A stretch of DNA of 64,000 nucleotides, from positions 325,859 through 389,858 of the forward strand of contig WELA01010100.1 of assembly GCA_009602735.1 (NCBI GenBank). The letters run 5' to 3'. Source of the stretch: Mesotaenium endlicherianum. Lineage: Eukaryota > Streptophyta > Zygnematophyceae > Zygnematales > Mesotaeniaceae. The position numbers and the translations under genes were made by a program. Positions 53,913-64,000 of this stretch are shown here, piece after piece. The notes below the pieces were generated by a model. It was not told where the DNA came from, made no database searches, and saw nothing but the letters and a program-made list of their open reading frames with translations. Positions within the stretch are counted from its first letter, which is position 1; each line of letters starts with the position of its first letter.

Positions 53913-54773
53913 ATTAAACATTTGACGCTTGACCGTTTTTTTGGTTGTAAAGCCACATGTATTATAGACTTCATTGCAACAAAGCCTGCTTGCTTATTAT
54001 GCATTGCTTGTGTCGAGGTGTAATGAATCAGTATATTAGTGAATATAATATTCATTTAAATATAATAGTTGATTAAGTTCAGCCTACTCAACTTTATGTA
54101 GTATTGAGTCTGCTGGACTTTATATAATTATCAGTTTAAGGGCTCAGCCGGAAGCAGCAAGCTGAAGCCAACTTAAGTCAGCTTGCTGACACATTCTTTG
54201 ACAGCCAGCTGACTTCTGTACTCGGTAGCAGCGAACTGCCTCGATATGCATCTAAGTGTGGTATGCTAGATGAACGGCAAGATGACATCCCTATGATGGA
54301 TGGCGATTCGGGATGATGGGAGATGGCGGTGGATTTGGTTAACCGAGGTCCTACCAACGTGGTTAACTCCCGGGTAGGCGGTGCCATCGCACTGGCCGTT
54401 GAACAGTAAACTCATTCCATGTACATATGCTAGGCATTGCTCTCGAGTTCGACATTCGAAAACGAGGCCAACTCTCTGGTACAGCTTACTGAGAGAGATC
54501 TGAATCCAAGGCGAGAAGCCATTGATACGCACTGTCTTCCAACCTTGCTTATGTATGAGTTTACTGATTGCATTATTGATGCTAGTTTACTTGCATTTGA
54601 CTTACGAGTATTATTCACTGCTAGTGTGTTGTCCCTTGCTGTTAAAACAATTGACGGAAAATACCATAAACATTACTTGCTGATATAAAGATCTTTATTA
54701 ATTGTTAATTGCCTATTTGGTAAGTCAATTCATTTCACGAGGATACGTACTCGATCTCCTACCGCACGACAGC
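53913..54773 (+). repeat. Extra LTR-end block of copy 2, split by a solo LTR
   Basis: Bases 53913-54018 plus 54743-54771 form the block found again at the end of the LTR (55605-55743). A chromovirus A solo LTR sits in the middle of it. Confidence 0.8.
54014..54742 (+). mobile_element. Solo LTR of chromovirus A family in the retroelement 3' end
   Basis: The 719-bp LTR (54019-54737) reads TGTAATGAATC to TTTCA, with the target duplication CGAGG on both sides (54014-54018, 54738-54742). Confidence 0.95.
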
Positions 54774-55743
54774 TGTCATGATTTATTAAGTCGTTGACGT
54801 ACAAAACCGAGCTCCACATGTGTGAATCATCAACCTAAGAAGATCGACTTTGCATTGACTTTATGCATCGATATGTCGACCTTTTCTAGAATTTCAAATC
54901 ACCAAAGTGTAGCGCGTTGAAGCATCTTCCGAATAGCACCGGTTCTGCATCATTTGGTTAAGTATCGAGCGAGATAGGCGCGATCTAGTTCGCATCCCTT
55001 TTGGCCCCTAGCGGAATCACACCAAATGGCCAACTTATAACTCGATGTACCCAAAGGTGACATTGTTGGCTATTCGTGACCCCAAGGACCCCTAGCTTTG
55101 TGTGCACAAATTCGCGAGCCCCTTAGACTACATAAGTCTTGCATTTCCATAGTATAAGTGCATCATTGAGGCTATAACTTCGTGACTGCATCACCTACTC
55201 CTAGAGGAAGCTTCCTCAAGTTCCAGATTCACTTTTGAGGCGCTATCTAGGTAAAATCACCCAAGGTAAGCTCCACCAATGAGAGACACATAGCATATTC
55301 TACGTGCTTTGCTTTGATTGCTTTGAGTTATGCTTAGCCTATAGGAGTGCTAGTATTACATGCCTTGTACACATTAGTGGACATAGGAGAGCCTCCTAGA
55401 GTGACTTCATGCATTGGATCCGCCGCATACAACGCCGGGTTTCTAGGAGTATAAGTTCTAGAGATGTCCCTAGAGGAACCTTACCATAGGACTACTCTTG
55501 AAAATCATGATGTGCTTCCAATGATCTTTTGGGCCAGACCTCATTAGTTGTTTTCCTACCAGATTAAAATTTTGAGATGCTCACTCTGGAGAGTACGCAC
55601 TCCCTTAATTAAAACATGTGACGCTTGGCTGTCTTTTTGGCTATAAAGCCACATGTATTATAGACTTCATTGCAGCAAAGCCTGCTTGCTTATTATGCAT
55701 TGCTTGTGTCAAGGATACGTACTCAATCTCCTACCGCACAACA
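54774..55743 (+). repeat. 3' LTR of methyltransferase retroelement copy 2
   Basis: It starts TGTCATGATTTATTAAG and ends CACAACA, and is collinear with 27815-28961 of copy 1 with small deletions. Confidence 0.85.
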
Positions 55744-56688
55744 TGGGTGCTCTTAATGAAGAGTCTTTTGTTGAAAAGTATGAAAGACAGTAAGAGAAAT
55801 GGGAGATTGGAGGGACACGGGCTTGTCGCCGTGGCTAGCTGTTTAGCCGCCATGGCTGGTTGCTTAGCCTCGCATGACCTCTTAGTGGTTTTTGTGAAAT
55901 TAGATATGGTTGTACGTCGACGGTTTTTGCTGACTCGTTCTCATGTTTCTTATGTTGTGATCATTTGGGGCCTCTTCTTGAGAGCAAAATTTGCCGCCTT
56001 TGTGACAAATTTAGACAACGATCAAGTAACCGCCTTTAATCTTTTCATCAAGTAAGATCATATAATTTTTTCTTTTGAGACGACCATTCAAAATCTCAGA
56101 GGTGAAATTAGCCATCTGGCGAACAAGCTTATGCTTAACTTGGTTTGCATCGACACCTTCTTACTTCAACTTGATTTTTTTCCCATTTACGTTACACCAT
56201 GAAGTTGCAATTTGCATTAATCACACTAAACCTTGCAAGTGTCAATATAGCAATGAAAGGAAGAAGTGACATCTTTACTTCACTTCAAAAATGATAGGCT
56301 TTTGATTTTTTTGCTCACGTTTTATCACTTCTTAATGTCAAAGGAGCAAGAAGACCTGTATTTGCATGTTCTAGTCAATCGCTTGAGCTACCCTTTCCTA
56401 GTGTTGTGCATGAAGACTCGTGCGTGCCTAAGATTTAAAAGGCACAAAATTGTGGCTCCTTAGAAGTCTTTACTGCAATGATGAAAACAATACCTTAGAC
56501 ATGCTCCAATGTACAATACAAGTAAGGGGAAGAAAAGTTGCACTGATCTTCTTAGTGGCTATGTACCAGCTAGAGTGGGCACTACAATATTGAAAATTGA
56601 AAAATAAATAAATTAATAAAGCAGGGTCAAAAGATCACTAATAGCACAAATGTGTGACCTTCTTCTTAGGAGTCCTTGCAAGGATAGT
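55744..56688. other. Unassigned AT-rich sequence
   Basis: It lies just outside the retroelement. No gene, clear repeat or RNA is recognised. Confidence 0.4.
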
Positions 56689-58005
56689 AAGCTTATGACT
56701 TTGGTCACCACAAGTTAGGTCTTCAAGTGACTAGAAATTGGCCTAAGAGAGGGTAGAATGCTCTTTACAAGACTACAAAGTAATCCTGAAAACACAAGAG
56801 AGATATAAAAGTAGCCTTTATATGTAACTTTTACAACTAGCCAATGAGGACTTACAAAGGATCAGAGGTAGATGCATCCCTGGGGGCTGTTACACTAAGC
56901 TATGCCCGCAGATTGTTTGTAGGTTTTCATTGCACATAGCCACATTCTAGATGAATATTACACACACGCAAACGAGTCAAAGATGTAAGCGTCTAAATCC
57001 TAGTTTTAGAATACTCGCGTATCGGCCTAGCTTGCCGTATCGATACTCCGTATCGCGTACGTGTACGTATCAAAAAACAACTTAAAAAAAATATAATAAG
57101 TTTTTCTTATTTAAGACCAAAATAAGATTTTCCCTTCTACAGGCGGATGGTTGACTTTTTTTTTTTTGGACCATCTATTCTTGACGCGCTCGTCATTCTT
57201 CACCTCACACAATCGACAAAATTTACAATTTTCAAACTTTCCAAAAGTTACAGCCGCAAATAACGTTCTACTAAGTTCACACGCTTGGCGTATTTTGGCG
57301 TATTTTACGTACAAATTTTGGCACACCCGTATATACGTATCCGTACAGGCCGTATCTGTATAGGCCGTATCCGTATTTTTAAACTAGGGTCTTAATAGGC
57401 TAACTAATGCCCAAGCCAATCACAACCTAGATGCATGAATATGTTACATGCTATGGCTGGCCAGATGTTACTTTGACCAATGTGTGTTAGGTATAGCTTC
57501 ATATTAAGGTCTGGAAAGGGAGGAAGCTTCACACAATAATTCTTGACATACTCATAAAGTTTGAGCTAATTTGTTATAGATTTACTTTGGTAAGCTATAC
57601 TTTCAATGCTCTTGAGAGTCATTCGGTTGGCAGATCTAATGTATGTGGAGATAAGAATTGCATGGCATGACGAAAATACCAAAATGGGGCCTTTGGGAAG
57701 GCCGTGGTGCCTCATGAGTGGCCGTGAGTGGCCGCGAGTGGCCGCGCCAAGAGCCAAAAGGTACCTTCCACTAAATGCAAATATGTCACAAGTAAAGAAC
57801 CAATTGACGCGAATTTTGTCGCATTGAGAAGCTTGCTCAAGTCCATTAAAGTTTTGTGATTTGCATGCAATTTTACAAAAAATAAAATCTATATGAAATT
57901 TGTACTGCAATGTGGCAGTTTTTGGTCAACCTATGGTTAATTTCACTCTTAGAGTGATTTCACACACTTAAGGTTAACTAAGCCTACGAGCTAATACATC
58001 ATGAC
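56689..58005 (-). repeat. Old, decayed solo LTR related to the methyltransferase retroelement
   Basis: From TAAGCTTATGACTTTGGTCACCAC to ATACATCATGACA the sequence follows 28081-28961 in order (CACAAGAGA, ATAGGCTAA..CCAATCA, GGAGGAAGCTTC), but it is strongly diverged. It is interrupted by the MITE at 56999-57388. Confidence 0.65.
56999..57388. mobile_element. Small hAT-type MITE
   Basis: The 390-bp element has inverted ends CCTAGTTTTAGAATAC and CCTAGTTTAAAAATAC (inverse of the right end). The 8-bp flanks GTCTAAAT and GTCTTAAT differ at one base. It is non-coding, with many CGTATC/GATACG motifs near both ends. The 8-bp target duplication is that of hAT elements. Confidence 0.7.
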
Positions 58006-59288
58006 AGTAGCAAGTGTGCCTTCAAAAGTTTGCAACAACTTAGACCTAAAACAATAGCACAAGTATGTTGTTGTCATAGTGGAGATAACACTCTTCCACC
58101 CTTTCGTGTGAGGACTTAGAGCTGCAAAGCGCGTTGGATGCACATAACTAGTTAGTGCAATGAACAAATAATGGCGTGCTTCATGATTTGTCAAGATCTC
58201 ACCTTCATTGCAGTCTAAGTTCTTCGTTGCTTGATGTGCTCTAGCATGCAGACTGCGTCGGCCACGGACAATCATGCTGAGCTCTTCACATTCTTCTTCG
58301 TTGTCAAATGCCTTAACAGATCGATTGTTCGCAAAATTGCATTGTGCTAGCCTAGTGAGGAACAATTAATTTAGCCCTCCTTTTTAGAAGATTGCCAGTG
58401 TTAGACCCTTCATAAAAGTGTCGCTCTCTAGCCCATTGTTTCACACTTAGAAGATACACTTCAGCTTCTTAACGCTCTTTTTAACCTGCTCCTATTCTAG
58501 TGCTTCCCACACTGATGTTGCACATCTCATGCAATCACAGCCTAACCACAACTCCGTCATCTAGGTCACTTGCACTTTCACTCGTGCAAGTATTCCTTAA
58601 GGCTTGATCTTTTTGTCCACCTCACATTATGAACTTGGTACTCCAGTTAATTTGTCACACCTCAATTCCTTGGTTTTGTGACGTCACATTTTGAGTGATG
58701 GCTTACCGTCAATTATAAGTCACTAGGTCAAGCCACATTGTTACATTGAAGTTCAAGATTAGAATTCATATGTGGCTAGTGCCACGATATATTCACAAGA
58801 GATCAAAAAGGGTCAACAAGCACCGATATCATACGTATTGATACTCGACATTTCGAGCTACTCATGCGTCACGAGCCTAACTTCAAATATCACACTCGTC
58901 AAGATGGTCGGCATATCACGTAACTGGTGAGCGGACCAAGCGAAGGGGCAAGATTTCACATGCGATCTGCACATCATAAACCTCGGTGAATCAGCCAGCG
59001 ATGAACCTTGTCGGCGCAGATTAGAACGCATTTGGAGGTCAAACTTCACATTTGACGACGTCTGTCAAAAAATCTTACACTACACATCCAAACAGCAGGG
59101 TGACTGAGCCCTCACTATTAAGTATAGCCTCAATATACTGAACCTACAAGCACAATTGCATGCAAGCAACTTAGACAGCGTGCGAGGGCATACAACTATG
59201 AGAGCATGCACGTAGCAAACATGCAAGCCGAGCTGAGGAGCACGAGGGCAAGTGAGTACCCAATGGTGGTGAGACACGTCACTGCCGC
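58006..59288. other. Unassigned sequence 3' of VPS26C
   Basis: No gene is recognised. The final VPS26C exon might lie here or farther left, but I could not identify it. Confidence 0.4.
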
Positions 59289-59365
59289 CCGGAGAGAATC
59301 GCCGGTGCTTCTGGCCGCCCTCAAAGACCACCACCACGTTAACCTCGTAGTCGACGGAAAAGTCT
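59289..59365 (-). CDS. VPS26C: VPS26C exon (FSVDYEVNVVVV block)
   Basis: The acceptor GTGCAG lies just before 59365. DFSVDYEVNVVVVFEGGQ matches the FKVEFEVNIVV strand of the C-terminal lobe. The 3' limit is uncertain; a GTACTC donor lies near 59261 and a GTGTCT nearer 59284. Confidence 0.7.
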
Positions 59366-62300
59366 CTGCACGCGATTTAGATGTTTGAAGAATTTTAAGT
59401 TTACTCTCTCCACGGGTGAGAGAGTCTCATACAAGGAGAGGGCGTTCCCGAGAGCCCCACAGTGCACACACGTTGGCCTCAAACTTCCCATGCACAATCA
59501 GGGTTTTAGTCTCTATGTTTTAGCCTTCAGGATACAACTTTGAGGGCTAGTAGCTAGAGGTGCAGGTGCGAGAGAGAGGTGAGAGGGAGATGCTCTAAGC
59601 AGTCCAATAATGCGCCGCGCGAGCACACAAAGCTCTTGCTTACGAATTTGTTGCCATAGCCCGTGGAACCAACATCGTCGGCAAGTTGCGGAGAAATATC
59701 ACGCCCTGCACAAACCTTGAACGCGCCCGCAGACAAGACCTCAAAATGTAAGCTGCGAACCTCCGGCGCGCGTGTGTGCATCTCTTACTGAGTAAGAACA
59801 ACTAGTAAGAACAACTCACTGCAGGCTGCGCCCCCTGCAAGCAATCCTCTTGCTAGGTGGGGCACCGACTCAAGCGACAACCAGCGAGATGATTTGAGCG
59901 AACATCGTTGCAGGAGAGTCAAGCAATCTGACGCCACGGTGACCTCTATGGAGTGGAAATAGAGTGCTCTTGTGTGAGATTGCGTTGAGAGGCAAAGAAC
60001 CAAGCAGGACTTGCCCGTGATGGCCTTCTGAGAGACAGAACTGCCTGGCACAAAAAAATTAATGCACTCCACGAGCTCAAACTACCCAAACTTGTGCGCA
60101 TGTGTGACACATATGTATAGACAACACGATAAGTCAACATATGTGTATGTTAACATATGTGTATGTGTGTGTGTGTGTACTTAATAGACGAATACCTGTA
60201 CATAGCTAGATATATGTGTGTGTCTTGATATGCACATGCAAGCGCAGACACACGCAGAGACACACGCACACACACACACACTCACATGCGAGTGTGCGAG
60301 GAAGCGAGGAAAGGAGGGAGGGAGGAAAAAGGGCAGTGAGAAAGGGCAGGAGGGAGGGAGGGAGGGAGGGAGGAAGGGCGGGGCATACGGGGTGGAGAGG
60401 GACGGGCACGTGAAGAGGCGCGGCAGAACTACGTGCACGGGCAGCACCATGCCGCAGCACACGTCCCCATCCGCAATCTGCACAACACCAGCCAACCAGC
60501 AGGCCAGCCAGCCGGCACAGCCAGTCGAGTGGCCATTGCTTAGAGATGCCAAATGATGACATGAGCAAGCCTTACTGTTTCATGTCGTTTCCAAGTCCAT
60601 ATATGTATCCTCCATCTGCTCTCATGGCACAGACTTCCAAAACCCGAAATCCTAAAGCCCGGACCCTTAATAACCACCAGCCACTCCGACAGTCGACCAG
60701 GAGCAGATGAGAGCGAAACAAGCTGCAGCAAGCCTCATCCAGTTATGCCAGGTGTCCAAGCAAGCTGCAACAAATTGTAGGCTCTTCGTCTCCATCGAAA
60801 CTGTATCTAATCAGCATAGCACACACTCCCATGTACAATCAGCAGCTGCCAGGTGTCAATCAAGCACACTTCATCAAGCCGCGTGCTCATCTCTACCGGC
60901 CCACTCTTTCTCTTTCCCTCCCTCTTTACGTTCCCCTACCATGGCCCATATCCCCACCTACAGCGCCCAGCCAGTCTCTGATGAGCAGATGCCAGCAAGA
61001 CGACACGCAAGCAAGCTTGATACACTCGTGTGCTCCCATCCTCTCTCCCACACTATTCAGCTTTCTCCATCTGCTGCACGCGCGCGCTCAGCCGGGCGAA
61101 ACCTCACCAGACTCAGCCAAGCCCAGCGGCCTTATCTTGTCGCTCAGTGCCTCCTGTGGGTATTCACCAGCGTGCCACTTGACCATCTGAGACAGCACCC
61201 CGCGGCGTGCACTATCGTCCTTGCGGCACGGCCGCCAGCTGGTGCCAGGAGCCAGATGCACGATGCCAGCTGGCGCACAGCTGGCACCAATGCTGCCGGA
61301 GACATGGCGTGTTGCGGAACCTGCTGCTGCCGCATGCCGAGGGAACAAGTAGTAAAGATGTACAAACGGGAAGCCTGCCAAGAAGCTCATCCTCCCTTCC
61401 TCTCACGCTCTCTCTTTCTCTCCGAGTCTCTCCCCTTCATTCCCTCTCCCAAGCACCTCCCTCATTTCCTCACTTCTCCCTCACCTCCAAATACCGCCCC
61501 TCCCCCACTCCCCCCCTCCCCTATTCGCGCTCACTACCCTCTCCTTTGCTCTGTCAACTTTTAATCTGCCTACGAAACTCCCGTGCTTCTTCTCCCCTCC
61601 CTCCCCTTCCTCTTCTTCCCTCCCCTCCTTCTCTCGGTCAACACCCTCTCTCTGGCTCCCTCACTATGGCAATGCACAAAGTCACAAACTTGCAAACTCA
61701 GAAACTCAGAAACTCGCGCACCTGGGTGCTCTGGATCTCGGAGACGTCCCGGAGGGCTCTCCCTCCGGCGCCAGCTGTCGCAAGGATGGACTCCGCGCGG
61801 AGGAGTTGCACCTCGATGGAGCGGATAGGCACCCCCGCACTCTCCACCGTCACCTCGCCGACAAGTGGCAGCGTGACGGAGCACACTGATGGCAACCGGC
61901 CTGTCACTCGGAACCTGCCTGCAACAGAAAGAGAGGGAGATGGGGACAAAGAGGGAGGACGAGGGGATGAAGGGCGAGGAGAAGGAGGATGCGGGGAAAG
62001 AGAGAGGGAGGGGGGGAGAGGGAGGGCGACAGGGAGAGATGGAGTGTATTGCGGAGAAAATGAAAAAGGAGAGGGCAAAAGAAAGACATAGAGAGAGGGA
62101 GAGATAGATGAGAGAGGAGGGGAAGAACGAGGGGCGGGGAGAGAGGGAGAGGAGGAAGAATTAGGGCCCCGGGAAAAGGGAGGGGAAGGAGACATCACAT
62201 CCACCCCTTCCATTTTCCCCTGTATCTTGAAGACCAGCCCAAGCCCCTGTCTAAGTAGCTGGGCCCACAGCACCAGGGCAAAGTGGCGAGAATCCATAGC

Positions 62301-63560
62301 CTGTGAAGAAAAAGAAAAGAGCAGTGCATTTTCTTGCACGTTGCATGATTACTGATCAAACTTATTCCAGGGGTGCGCCGCGAGTGAAGCGGGAAGTGTA
62401 TGATGTAGCGTGACGGTGGAAGGATGTGAGGAGGAGCAAACAGCGCATCCTCCGGAGGGGCTCACAGGTGACGCATGCAGCCGGCAAAGAGCCCTCCCTG
62501 GAATGCGCAGGACACTGGCTTGCTGGCGCGCAACAATGCTGGACAGGTGGCTGGCCGACACGCTGCCAGGCTGGCACACTGCAGCTGGGACGAGAAGAAA
62601 ATGCTTACGTGCTGATACACTCACACGCTCGCATGCTCACACGCTCACAGGCTCACAGGCTGGACGAGTGACTGGCAGACATGTCGCAGGGGGGATGAGA
62701 AAGGATGGGCAGAAAAAGAGGCTCATGGGGCAGCGCAGTTGGGCCCAGGAAGGAACGCTCGCACGCTTACACGCTGGGCTGCTGGCCGGCTGCCTTGCTG
62801 CGTGGGGCAGGCGCAAGGGGCAAAAGGGGGCCGTGCAGCAAAGCCCGCAGCAGGGAACGCTCGCACGCACGCTCGCACGCTCACACGCTATCACACGCTA
62901 TCACGTTCGCGCACTTGGACGCTGGCACGTTCATACGCTGGCACGCACGCACACTTGCACACTCACACGCTGGCACGCATGCGCGCTGGCATGCCGGATG
63001 CTCGGGCTGGCGGGTTGACAGGCCGAGCAGCTGATCAGTAGCGGCGATCAGAGAGGGCGGGGCCCACTCGTGTGCGAGCATGCTCTCCGCCTTCACTAGC
63101 GCCGGGCAGCAGCACCAACAGCAACACTCGGCACACAGTGAGCCCGAACCCAGCGCCAGGTATGGAGCCCCGGGGGCTTCCCTGGGGAAGTTGGAGGGGG
63201 GCAGAACAAGACGCGGCCATAATGTCAGAAGATTTTGAGTGGAGATGAGACCGTGCGCAGGCGAGCACACGTGTGCACATGCAGGGGTGCGCGTGCACAT
63301 GCAGGCTCGCACGTGCAAACATACAGGGGTGCGTGTGCCCTGCATGCATGTGCGCGCGCGCGTGCACATAACGTGGTGGCTGGCTGGGAGGTGGCTGTGT
63401 GGTTAGCCTGGAGCAGGAGGAGCAGGTGGAGTGGGGGAAGCAGGTGGGCGACAGCCCAGGCAGCGGAGCACTGACCAGCGGCACGCAGAGAGGGCGCCAG
63501 TGCGTGCTTCTGCGACTCAGGCGTCATCACGAAGCTCACCGCGTCCTCCGCACGCGTCAC
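59289..63560 (-). CDS. VPS26C: VPS26C (DSCR3), retriever-complex arrestin-like subunit, partial gene of at least four exons
   Basis: Exons at 63560-63476, 61918-61722, 60477-60389 and 59365 to about 59289 join in frame with GT-AG introns. They give the C-terminal lobe of VPS26C: DAVSFVMTPESQKHALAPS, RVTGRLPSVCSVTLPLVGEV, TVESAGVPIRSIEVQLLRAE, VSEIQSTQ-IADGDVCCGM, LPRLFTCPSLS and FSVDYEVNVVVVFEGG. The order and wording follow plant and animal VPS26C (for example IQSTQIADGDVC and LPRL..CP). The protein is the arrestin-fold subunit of retriever (with VPS35L and VPS29), which recycles membrane proteins from endosomes. The N-terminal exons lie beyond the right edge and the last exon was not found. 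Introns are rich in simple repeats. This is the only host gene seen, and I find no disabling mutation in the exons. Confidence 0.85.
59366..60388 (-). other. VPS26C intron with (TG)n, (CA)n and GGGA-rich repeats
   Basis: There is a (TG)n run at about 60160-60180, (CA)n near 60260-60283 and GGGA repeats at 60310-60376. No other gene is seen. Confidence 0.6.
60389..60477 (-). CDS. VPS26C: VPS26C exon (IADGDVC block)
   Basis: It is 89 bp with acceptor TTGTGCAG and donor GTATGC. It encodes IADGDVCCGMVLPVHVVLPR and LFTCPSLSTP, and ends in phase 2, which fits the next exon (CC then A: Pro). Confidence 0.88.
60478..61721 (-). other. VPS26C intron, pyrimidine-rich on the plus strand
   Basis: CT-rich low complexity lies at 61385-61640. 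No gene; long open frames here reflect composition. Confidence 0.6.
61722..61918 (-). CDS. VPS26C: VPS26C exon (RVTGRL to EIQSTQ)
   Basis: It is 197 bp with acceptor TGTTGCAG and donor GTGCGC. It starts in phase 1 and completes a Gly codon with the preceding exon, and ends after a whole CAG codon. It encodes the region between GRFRVTG and SEIQSTQ. Confidence 0.9.
61919..63475 (-). other. VPS26C intron with purine tract and CACGCT-type minisatellite
   Basis: A G/A-rich block lies at 61925-62180. An irregular array of CGCACGCT/CACACGCT units lies at about 62600-63000. No gene is recognised. Confidence 0.65.
62600..63000. repeat. Degenerate CACACGCT/CGCACGCT minisatellite
   Basis: Dozens of 8-10-bp units (CTCACACGCT, CTCGCACGCT, CTGGCACG) lie in two clusters inside the VPS26C intron. 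Confidence 0.7.
63476..63560 (-). CDS. VPS26C: VPS26C exon (VSFVMTPESQKHAL), 5' limit uncertain
   Basis: The donor at 63475 (GTCAGT) fits the phase of the next exon. The conserved part is DAVSFVMTPESQKHALAPSL. Directly upstream the frame stays open through a CAG/CAA-rich run of Gln (to about 63690), so the exon may include a poly-Gln stretch. Alternatively, one of the many CAGs acts as acceptor. Confidence 0.75.
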
Positions 63561-64000
63561 CTGTCGCTGCGGCGGCTGCGCTCGCTGCTGCTCCTGCCGC
63601 CTCTGCTGCTGCTGCTGCTGCTGGCCATGCTGCCGCGGCGACTGTTGCTGCTGCTGCTGCTGCTGCTCCGATGCGTCCATTGCCGTTGCTGCTGCTGCCG
63701 CTGCTCCCGTCAGCAGACCCCCATCCCTCCCCCCCCTCACACGCCTGTAGCCCTTAACCGGCTGTCTGTGTCACATGCCTCTGAGGCGGGCACAGAAGAG
63801 TCGACACATTCAGCACCGGCGCAGGCGCAGGCACAGGCGCAGGGCCAGGTCATATACCTCTCGGGCACAGAAGAGTTGACCCACTCAGCACTAGCACAGG
63901 CACAGGCGCAGGCACAGACACAGGGCACAGGGCGCAGGCGGGTGACCACAGAACCACAGTGTGGTGTGGGGTTGGGTTGAAGAGGGGAGGGGGGGGGGGA
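63561..64000. other. Upstream of the first visible VPS26C exon, with CTG/CAG repeats
   Basis: CTG runs at about 63600-63665 encode Gln on the minus strand. A unit of about 75 bp is repeated twice at 63785-63935 (GGGCACAGAAGAGT.GAC core with CAGGCGCAGGCACAGG tail). No further exon is recognised before the edge. Confidence 0.5.

Larger units (their letters stand above)
1..55743 (+). mobile_element. Ty3/gypsy retrotransposon with DNMT3-like domain and PHD finger, copy 2 (5' end outside window)
   Basis: The element begins left of the window. Bases 1-47 encode part of gag and the same reading resumes at 44716, so 48-44715 is an insertion in gag. From 44716 the plus strand gives gag knuckles, linker, protease, DNMT3-like methyltransferase, RT, RNase H, integrase and PHD finger. 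A polypurine tract at 53899-53912 and a 3' LTR ending at 55743 follow. Many stops and frameshifts show that it is dead. A sister copy on the minus strand (27815-40789) supplies both ends and shows which codons have decayed. The domain order is seen directly; the identity of the parts rests on family motifs. Confidence 0.85.

Noticed and set aside
55618-56463. Short open frames at 55618-56463
   Set aside because: The first overlaps the LTR end and the others have no similarity that I recognise and no gene context.
61207-62339. Pro/Ser-rich and Gly/Glu-rich open frames at 61207-62339 as separate proteins
   Set aside because: They arise from CT- or GA-rich intron tracts. Only the 61722-61918 segment on the minus strand matches a known protein (VPS26C).
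62410-63018. His/Thr-rich open frames in 62400-63040 as a gene
   Set aside because: They are a translation of a CACACGCT minisatellite inside a VPS26C intron; neither strand shows a domain or splice pattern.

Overview
This is nuclear DNA from a eukaryote of the green (plant) lineage. Nearly all of it is a nest of transposable elements beside one host gene. The evidence is chromodomain Ty3/gypsy elements with initiator-tRNA-Met-like primer sites, a plant-style BED/DUF659 hAT transposase, two piggyBac-like elements, and two host fragments that best recall plant proteins (an ADNT1-like mitochondrial carrier exon and VPS26C). I suspect a streptophyte alga of the Chara type, but that is inference. 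No rRNA, tRNA or CRISPR was found.

The layout can be read from target-site duplications (TSDs). Level 1 is a plus-strand Ty3/gypsy element carrying a DNMT3-like cytosine methyltransferase and a PHD finger (before base 1 to 55743). Its gag is split between 1-47 and 44716 onward by Level 2, a hAT-type composite at 48-44715. Inside the composite lie an intact piggyBac element (803-4143), a second, minus-strand hAT copy with a broken transposase (about 4144-9156), arrays of a GGCTGGCTGCC palindromic repeat that surround a captured carrier exon, and Level 3, a minus-strand chromovirus (here 'chromovirus A', 13923-43403, TSD CAGCT). Chromovirus A is itself cut by four Level 4 insertions: an internally deleted piggyBac (18295-20414), a non-coding LTR element (20911-25597), a solo LTR of its own family (26160-26889) and a second, minus-strand copy of the methyltransferase retroelement (27811-40793). 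The methyltransferase element therefore sits, three levels down, inside another copy of itself.

The methyltransferase element reads LTR, gag with two CCHC knuckles, Ala/Pro-rich linker, aspartic protease, second linker, DNMT3-like domain, RT, RNase H, integrase, PHD finger, LTR. Both copies are dead, and nine of their nonsense codons are CAG-to-TAG changes relative to the other copy. Chromovirus A has the order gag, protease, RT, RNase H, integrase, chromodomain, then an uninterrupted 567-codon ORF of unknown function just before its 3' LTR.

Right of 55743 come old repeats (a decayed LTR holding a small hAT-type MITE) and then exons of host VPS26C on the minus strand, with long repeat-rich introns. 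Assembly quality matters: four single-N joins and one 52-N gap are present, and an exact 2153-bp duplication on either side of one N (10011-12163 and 12165-14317) is probably an artefact.
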